A stretch of DNA of 64,000 nt, from positions 69,747 through 133,746 of the forward strand of contig NZ_VTEI01000013.1 of assembly GCF_008180415.1 (NCBI RefSeq), in the 5' to 3' direction. The position numbers and the translations under genes were made by a program. Source of the DNA: Rossellomorea vietnamensis (GTDB lineage: Bacteria; Bacillota; Bacilli; Bacillales; Bacillaceae_B). Positions 59,353 to 64,000 of the stretch are shown here, piece by piece. The notes beneath the pieces were generated by a model. The model searched no databases and was not told the origin of the DNA. It saw only the letters and a program-made list of their open reading frames with translations. Every line of letters begins with the position of its first letter. The first letter of the stretch is position 1.

Positions 59353-61542
59353 TTGAGCAAAACATTAGTACTCGCTGAAAAACCATCAGTCGGCAGGGAC
59401 ATCGCTGCTGTATTGAATTGCCATAAAAAAGGGAACGGATTTATAGAAGGAGACAACTATATTGTCACTTGGGCTCTCGGCCATCTTGTAACGCTGGCCG
59501 AACCGGATGCCTACGATAGCAAATACCAGACGTGGAGGATAGAAGACCTGCCAATGCTGCCGAATGAACTCAAGCTGGTGGTCATCAAGAAGACAGGCAG
59601 GCAGTTCAACGCGGTCAAAAGCCAGATGGCCCGTAATGATGTAAAAGAAATCGTCATCGCAACGGATGCCGGCCGGGAAGGGGAGCTGGTCGCCCGCTGG
59701 ATCATTGAAAAAGCACGTGTGAACAAACCGATTAAACGTTTATGGATCTCATCTGTAACCGATAAGGCAATCAAAGAAGGATTCAGGAAGCTGAAGAACG
59801 GTAAAGAGTATGAAAACCTGTATGCTGCTGCCCAAGCCCGTTCGGAAGCGGATTGGTATGTTGGAATGAATGCGACCCGCGCTCTGACTGTTAAGCACAA
59901 TGCCCAGTTGTCCTGCGGCAGAGTCCAGACACCGACCCTCGGTATCATTGCGCAAAGAGAAGAAGAGATCAAGAACTTCAAGCCGAAGCCTTTCTACGGC
60001 CTGAAAGCAAAGAGCCGTGAGTTCAATCTGACTTGGCAGGATAGCAAAACCAAAGAATATCGGACCTTCTCAAAAGACTTCATTGAAAAGGTGTCCGGGA
60101 ATCTTAAAAGTGAGAAGAAGGCAGAAGTTACCTCTGTGGACAAAAGCTTGAAGAAAAGTTTTTCACCGGGACTTTATGACTTAACCGAACTTCAGCGTGA
60201 CGCTCATAAAATTTTTGGGTATTCGGCAAAAGAAACGCTGTCCATCATGCAGAAGCTCTATGAACAGCATAAGCTTTTAACGTATCCGCGTACCGATTCT
60301 CGGCACCTTTCCAGTGATATTGTAGACACACTGAAAGACAGGATCCAGGCGGTATCTATCAAGCCGTATAATCTGCTTGCCGCAAAAGCCATGAAAAGTT
60401 CAGGTAAGTTAGGGAAGGCATTTGTGGATGACAGCAAAGTCTCTGATCATCATGCCATCATCCCGACAGAGCAGACGGCGTTTCTTAATTCTTTAAGCGA
60501 TAAGGAACGGAAAATTTATGACCTTGTTGTTAAACGTTTCCTGGCCATGTTCCTTCCTCCTTTTCAATATGAGCAGACAACTATTGCAGCCGAGATTGCA
60601 GGGGAGGCATTTGTCGCCAAAGGAAAACGAATTATTGAAATAGGCTGGAAAGAGATTTTTGACAGACATAGTTCATCGGAGGAAATTGGAGACAGCTTGT
60701 CTGATCAAACACTGCCAAAGATCGAGAAAGGTGACGTAATCTCTATCTCTTCGATTGAGCAGACATCCGATGTTACGCAGCCGCCGGCACGTTTCAATGA
60801 GGGTACGCTTCTATCGGCAATGGAAAATCCAAAGAGATACATGGCAGGGGAGAATCAGGACCTGATTAAGACGATCAGTTCTGCAGGAGGCTTGGGAACC
60901 GTCGCCACCCGTGCGGATATTATTGAGAAGCTCTTTAACTCTGGCGTAATCGAAAATAAAGGAAAGTCTATCATGATTACATCCAAAGGGAAGCAGCTGC
61001 TTGACCTTGCTCCCGATGAATTGAAATCACCTGCTCTTACAGCGGAGTGGGAGCAGAAGCTCGAGGCAATCTCCAAAGGCAAGCTGAACAAAAATATCTT
61101 TATCAGTGAAATTAAAGCTTACGCGAAACAGTCTGTACATGAAATTAAAAACAGCACTAAGAAATTTGCACATGACAACCTAACCGGAACAAAGTGTCCC
61201 GATTGTGGAAACCTCATGCTCGAAGTCAAAAACAAACACGGCAAAAAATTAGTTTGTAAAGACCGCGAGTGCGGCTACCGCAAAAATGTCAGCAAGAAAA
61301 CCAATGCGCGCTGCCCTAATTGCCATAAACGCTTGGATCTGCGCGGTGAAGGCGAAGGCCAGATGTTCACCTGCGTCTGCGGCCACCGCGAAAAACTCTC
61401 GACCTTCAACGAAAGAAGGAAAAAAGCGAAGAACAGCAAAGTCTCAAAAAGCGACGTTAACAAGTATATGAAGAAGCAGGACGATGCCCCTGTTAATACA
61501 GCCTTGGCCGACGCGCTCGCAAAACTGAAATTAGATAAGTAA
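59353..61542 (+). CDS. topB: DNA topoisomerase III (TopB)
   Basis: 729 residues, type IA topoisomerase that decatenates DNA and acts with RecQ-type helicases. Toprim domain first (SKTLVLAEKPSVGRDIA, TDAGREGELVAR), catalytic Tyr in LLTYPRTDSRHL, GRVQTPTLG, and PPARFNEGTLLSAMENP with GLGTVATRADIIEKLF. The C-terminus carries zinc-binding cysteines (CPDCGNLM, CKDRECGYR, CPNCHKRL, CVCGH). I chose TTG 59353, nine bases after AAAGGA, which gives the N-terminus MSKTLVLAEKP as in B. subtilis TopB; ATG 59335 would add six residues. Strong terminator. Confidence 0.96.
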   Translation: MSKTLVLAEKPSVGRDIAAVLNCHKKGNGFIEGDNYIVTWALGHLVTLAEPDAYDSKYQTWRIEDLPMLPNELKLVVIKKTGRQFNAVKSQMARNDVKEIVIATDAGREGELVARWIIEKARVNKPIKRLWISSVTDKAIKEGFRKLKNGKEYENLYAAAQARSEADWYVGMNATRALTVKHNAQLSCGRVQTPTLGIIAQREEEIKNFKPKPFYGLKAKSREFNLTWQDSKTKEYRTFSKDFIEKVSGNLKSEKKAEVTSVDKSLKKSFSPGLYDLTELQRDAHKIFGYSAKETLSIMQKLYEQHKLLTYPRTDSRHLSSDIVDTLKDRIQAVSIKPYNLLAAKAMKSSGKLGKAFVDDSKVSDHHAIIPTEQTAFLNSLSDKERKIYDLVVKRFLAMFLPPFQYEQTTIAAEIAGEAFVAKGKRIIEIGWKEIFDRHSSSEEIGDSLSDQTLPKIEKGDVISISSIEQTSDVTQPPARFNEGTLLSAMENPKRYMAGENQDLIKTISSAGGLGTVATRADIIEKLFNSGVIENKGKSIMITSKGKQLLDLAPDELKSPALTAEWEQKLEAISKGKLNKNIFISEIKAYAKQSVHEIKNSTKKFAHDNLTGTKCPDCGNLMLEVKNKHGKKLVCKDRECGYRKNVSKKTNARCPNCHKRLDLRGEGEGQMFTCVCGHREKLSTFNERRKKAKNSKVSKSDVNKYMKKQDDAPVNTALADALAKLKLDK

Positions 61543-61553
61543 TGGTTTGCCTG

Positions 61554-61579
61554 CCCCAGGCTTTTGCCTGGGGTTTTTA
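61554..61579 (+). terminator. Terminator of topB
   Basis: CCCCAGGC / GCCTGGGG stem, loop TTTT, followed by TTTTTATTT. Confidence 0.9.
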
Positions 61580-61615
61580 TTTGTGAAGGGAATGTAGAAG
61601 AATATCTCCGGTTTG

Positions 61616-62110
61616 CCGATAAAAGTAGGGATTTCGCCGATAAATTGAAAAAAGCGCCGATAAACTAGTGAATTCCACCGATAAATCAGCTGCTTCCGCC
61701 GATAAACCTGCTAACTCTGCCGATAACCTCTTACTATTGCAACCTGACGCTGGCTAATGTTGTTGTGTTAAACAGTCGAGAAGGTCATAAGGAATTTACC
61801 GTTTCGCCGATAATCAAGTAATTTCCGCTGATAAATTCAAAAAAGCGCCGATAAACTAGTGAATTCCGCCGATAAACACGCCGGTTCCGCCGATAAACCT
61901 GCTAACTCCGCCGATAACCTCTTACTATTGCAACCTGACGCTGGCTGTAATGTTGTTGTGTAAAACAGTAGAGAAGGTCAGAAGGAATTTGACGATTCGC
62001 CGATAATCAAGTAATTTCCGCTGATAAATTGAAAAAGGCGCCGATAAACTAGTGAATTCCGCCGATAAACACGCCGGTTCCGCCGATAAACCTGCTAACT
62101 CTGCCGATAA
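61616..62110. repeat. GCCGATAAA phased array, three blocks of six motifs
   Basis: Motif CCGA(T) positions: block 1 at 61616, 61637, 61657, 61678, 61699, 61720; block 2 at 61807, 61828, 61848, 61869, 61890, 61911; block 3 at 62000, 62021, 62041, 62062, 62083, 62104. Steps inside each block are 21 (once 20, in the same place). Block starts differ by 191 and 193 bp. Linkers share CCTCTTACTATTGCAACCTG (blocks 1 and 2). Variants GCTGATAAA occur at fixed positions. No stop-free gene, no dyad in the motif. Confidence 0.93.
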
Positions 62111-62218
62111 ATAACAAAAAATAGTCGATCAAACGTACTCTAAAAAGATTCATCCATTATAAAAGGAATTCATCGATAAAGGGAGAATTTAAAAGGGACT
62201 AACCAAAGGAGTGGTGCG

Positions 62219-63193
62219 ATGATTATTAAAAAAAGGGAAAAACCCATTCAGATGATAAAGCTGGAGGCTCTGGATGGAAGACTATCAACCGATCATGAGA
62301 AAAAGTTTATGGTGAGGCAGCACCTGTCAAATCGGCAGGCGGGGTATAAAGGAGAGCAGAGCCTCGACTACTATTTATATTTTTTGCCAGAAAGTAAGTA
62401 CCATATCTTTCATGGCCTGCGATTGTTTGATGGAACTCATTACTTTCAGATTGATACTTTGCTTTTATCTGAGAATTTCCTTTTAATTTTGGAAATTAAA
62501 AGGATGGCTGGAATTCTCAAGTTTGAACCACAGTTTAATCAATTTATGCGAATTACCGAGGAGAACGTTACAGAAGTTTTTCCAGACCCAATTGTTCAAG
62601 TGAAAAGGCAAAAGTTCCAGTTGAATAGATGGCTTGAATATCACAATCTATCTATAAATCTACCTTTAGAGACCCTCGTTATCAGTACTTCTACTAAAGC
62701 AATCCTGCAAACCTCCCTTGGCGATAAAACAGTCCAGGAAAAAGTAGTTCATAAAGAATCTCTTCCTTTTAAGATCAATAAGTTGGAAAGTAACTATAGC
62801 AAAGCAAGGATCAATCAATTGGATCTCCAAAATCTTTCTCAGCTTCTACTAAAAAGCCACTCTCCGTTTAACCCCGATATCCTCAATACTTACGAAATAA
62901 CACAATCAGATATTTTAACAGGAGTTCACTGCCCAAAGTGTAAGCACATCCCCATGATTAGACAGAGAGGGAGCTGGGTTTGCCAAGCCTGTAGGTTACT
63001 ATCAAGAATTGCGCATGAAAAAGCTTTAACTGATTATTCACTGCTTATCAACAATAAAATTACGAATCATCAAGCTCGTGAATTCCTCCATATTCAGTCG
63101 GATTCTGTCACAAAACGAATTCTAAATACTGCCTGTTCTGGTTTTCATGGAGAACGAAAATCCAGGATTTATACTTTGGATAATCATCCATAA
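62219..63193 (+). CDS. NERD-domain (nuclease-related) protein with zinc ribbon
   Basis: 324 residues, cytosolic. The NERD domain (about 40-150) has GYKGEQSLDYYL, the acidic residue in YFQIDTLLL and the E-x-K of ILEIKRMAG, the residues expected for a restriction-endonuclease-like fold. A C-terminal zinc ribbon follows (CPKCKHIP ... CQAC, residues about 240-262), then a helical end. AAAGGAG upstream of ATG. Function unknown; DNA processing or defence-related action is possible. It is flanked on both sides by GCCGATAAA arrays. TA-rich codons as in accessory genes. Confidence 0.85.
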   Translation: MIIKKREKPIQMIKLEALDGRLSTDHEKKFMVRQHLSNRQAGYKGEQSLDYYLYFLPESKYHIFHGLRLFDGTHYFQIDTLLLSENFLLILEIKRMAGILKFEPQFNQFMRITEENVTEVFPDPIVQVKRQKFQLNRWLEYHNLSINLPLETLVISTSTKAILQTSLGDKTVQEKVVHKESLPFKINKLESNYSKARINQLDLQNLSQLLLKSHSPFNPDILNTYEITQSDILTGVHCPKCKHIPMIRQRGSWVCQACRLLSRIAHEKALTDYSLLINNKITNHQAREFLHIQSDSVTKRILNTACSGFHGERKSRIYTLDNHP

Positions 63194-63219
63194 GTATAAT
63201 GTTAGTTAGTTAGATAGTT

Positions 63220-63244
63220 AGCCCACTGGCATCTGCCAGTGGGC
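63220..63244. terminator. Hairpin after the NERD gene
   Basis: AGCCCACTGGCA / TGCCAGTGGGCT perfect 12-bp stem with a 1-2 base loop; no clear T-run. Confidence 0.55.
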
Positions 63245-63271
63245 TATTGAGCTTAAGGATAACCCGTTTCG

Positions 63272-63590
63272 CCGATAAAAGTAGTGATTTCGCCGATAAA
63301 ATGAAAAAAGCGCCGATAAACTAGTGAATTCCGCCGATAAACACTCTGTTTCCGCTGATAAACCAGCTGACTCCGCCGATAACCTCTTGCTATCCGCAAC
63401 CTGGCTCTGTCTTTAATACGGTTGCGTGAACTGTCAAGAAAGTCAGAAGGGAATTTGCCGTTTTGCCGATAAAAGTAGGGAATTGGCCGATAAAATGAAA
63501 AAAGCGCCGATAAACTAGTGAATTCCGCCGATAAATTAGTAGTTTCCGCCGATAAATCCGCTGATAAACCTACTGACTCCGCCGATACTC
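63272..63590. repeat. GCCGATAAA phased array, two further blocks
   Basis: Block 4 motifs at 63272, 63293, 63313, 63334, 63355, 63376; block 5 at 63466, 63487, 63507, 63528, 63549, 63561 and 63582. Steps follow the 21, 20, 21, 21, 21 pattern of the first array; block 5 has one additional motif after 12 bp. Block starts differ by 194 bp. Confidence 0.92.
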
Positions 63591-63630
63591 AGCAAAACCG
63601 GCAAATCCGCATCTTGCATTCAATCCACTC

Positions 63631-64000
63631 TCACTGGTTAGCTCCAGCACCCGTCTCCAGCAGGTCCAGCACTTCTCCCATTTTTTCGTAAAAATACTGA
63701 TTGCCGTTCCGCACATCAAAGTCATCGGCAATGGCCAGGACAGCCGACTCCATCTCCTGCAAAGAGAAAGGCACCCGCAGCCCGTTCTTCTTCAGGGCTT
63801 TCCCCCAGACAAGGGATGCGAGGTAAAAGGAGAACATGCCGTATGGGTTTTTATCGGCATCTGCTGAATCAATATGTCTTTCAAATATTTTTTTTCCGCC
63901 CTTTGGATTGGTTAAAGCGAAAAAGAGCAGATGTTCAGAGGCTTCCACGAGCAAATTTGGTTTTTGGTAAATCATGAAATAGCCTTCACTTTGAAAGTAT
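63631..64000 (-). CDS. Hypothetical protein, possibly continuing beyond the window
   Basis: 114 residues from ATG 63975, but the frame stays open to the window edge (codons reading YFQSEGYF before the ATG), so the true start may lie outside. Only a weak GAAGG precedes the ATG. The protein is soluble and helical, with LLVEASEHLLFFALTN and YGMFSFYLASLVWGKAL. No family recognised. Confidence 0.6.
   Translation of the reverse strand, partial: YFQSEGYFMIYQKPNLLVEASEHLLFFALTNPKGGKKIFERHIDSADADKNPYGMFSFYLASLVWGKALKKNGLRVPFSLQEMESAVLAIADDFDVRNGNQYFYEKMGEVLDLLETGAGANQ

Noticed and set aside
61616-63590. CRISPR array
   Set aside because: The repeated word is only about 9-10 bp, the intervening 11-12 bp are partly conserved between blocks, and no cas gene is present.
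1-64000. tRNA, rRNA, prophage or integrative element
   Set aside because: No tRNA-like cloverleaf, rRNA sequence, integrase, transposase or phage structural gene was seen on either strand.

Overview
The window reads as chromosome of a low-GC, endospore-forming Bacillaceae species (Bacillus sensu lato; Mesobacillus, Cytobacillus or Neobacillus would fit). The basis is the gene set: a RsbR-type stressosome protein, sigma-B-style promoters, a KinB-like kinase, HemAT, an intracellular subtilisin with its LIPY propeptide, TopB, YeeI, YkuS, YwbE and YqcI, together with Bacillus-type AGGAGG ribosome-binding sites and GTG/TTG starts. There are no rRNA or tRNA genes, no CRISPR array, no prophage and no transposase gene. 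It is ordinary chromosome with an unusual load of intergenic repeats.

Layout. 1-7700: a perfect 126-bp tandem repeat, an MFS exporter, an M29 aminopeptidase, a long repeat-filled gap, a YflT-type stress protein, a CAP-domain lipoprotein, a metallophosphoesterase and a RsbR paralogue. 8029-13479: a sugar ABC importer without its own ATPase, a split ThrE-type exporter and a Nudix hydrolase. 14467-20120: an envelope-stress block of HtrA-like protease, PrsA-like foldase, a secreted repeat protein with a His-rich tail, and a two-component system. 20185-31674: an erythromycin-esterase-like hydrolase, a ZIP-like transporter, a heterodimeric ABC exporter, a TetL/Tet(38)-like MFS pump, a decayed MBL gene with its TetR, and small membrane proteins. 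32129-40440: YqcI, two stress-protein paralogues under sigma-B-like promoters, HemAT, an alanine/sodium symporter and a KinB-like kinase. 40694-53742: transporters, an rRNA methyltransferase, a frameshifted nuclease-helicase, a ferritin-like protein, an intracellular subtilisin, YeeI, a GSP26-like protein, YwbE and a Cu/Zn SOD. 54125-64000: a YeiH-like transporter, a SCO1 protein, a sulfonate/nitrate-type ABC importer, topoisomerase III and a NERD-domain protein between repeat arrays.

Common functional themes are general stress (RsbR, three YflT-type proteins, GSP26), extracytoplasmic quality control (HtrA next to PrsA-like), drug and metabolite export, and redox or metal handling (SodC, ferritin-like, SCO1).

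The most unusual content is non-coding. (1) Four tandem arrays with unrelated sequences share the same 52-53 bp period (about five helical turns), and most units are imperfect dyads. (2) A GCCGATAAA motif is iterated at exactly 20-21 bp (two turns) in blocks of six with a 191-194 bp super-period, on both sides of a NERD-domain gene. (3) A diverged non-coding element of about 400-450 bp occurs in inverted orientation at 3.4 and 46.2 kb, and its internal small hairpins are spaced 41, 51 or 61 bp apart. (4) A MITE family of 167-192 bp has four copies with matched ends; 8-bp target duplications are exact in two copies and decayed in two. I do not recognise a named system for items 1-3. Helical phasing is my inference from spacings read by eye.
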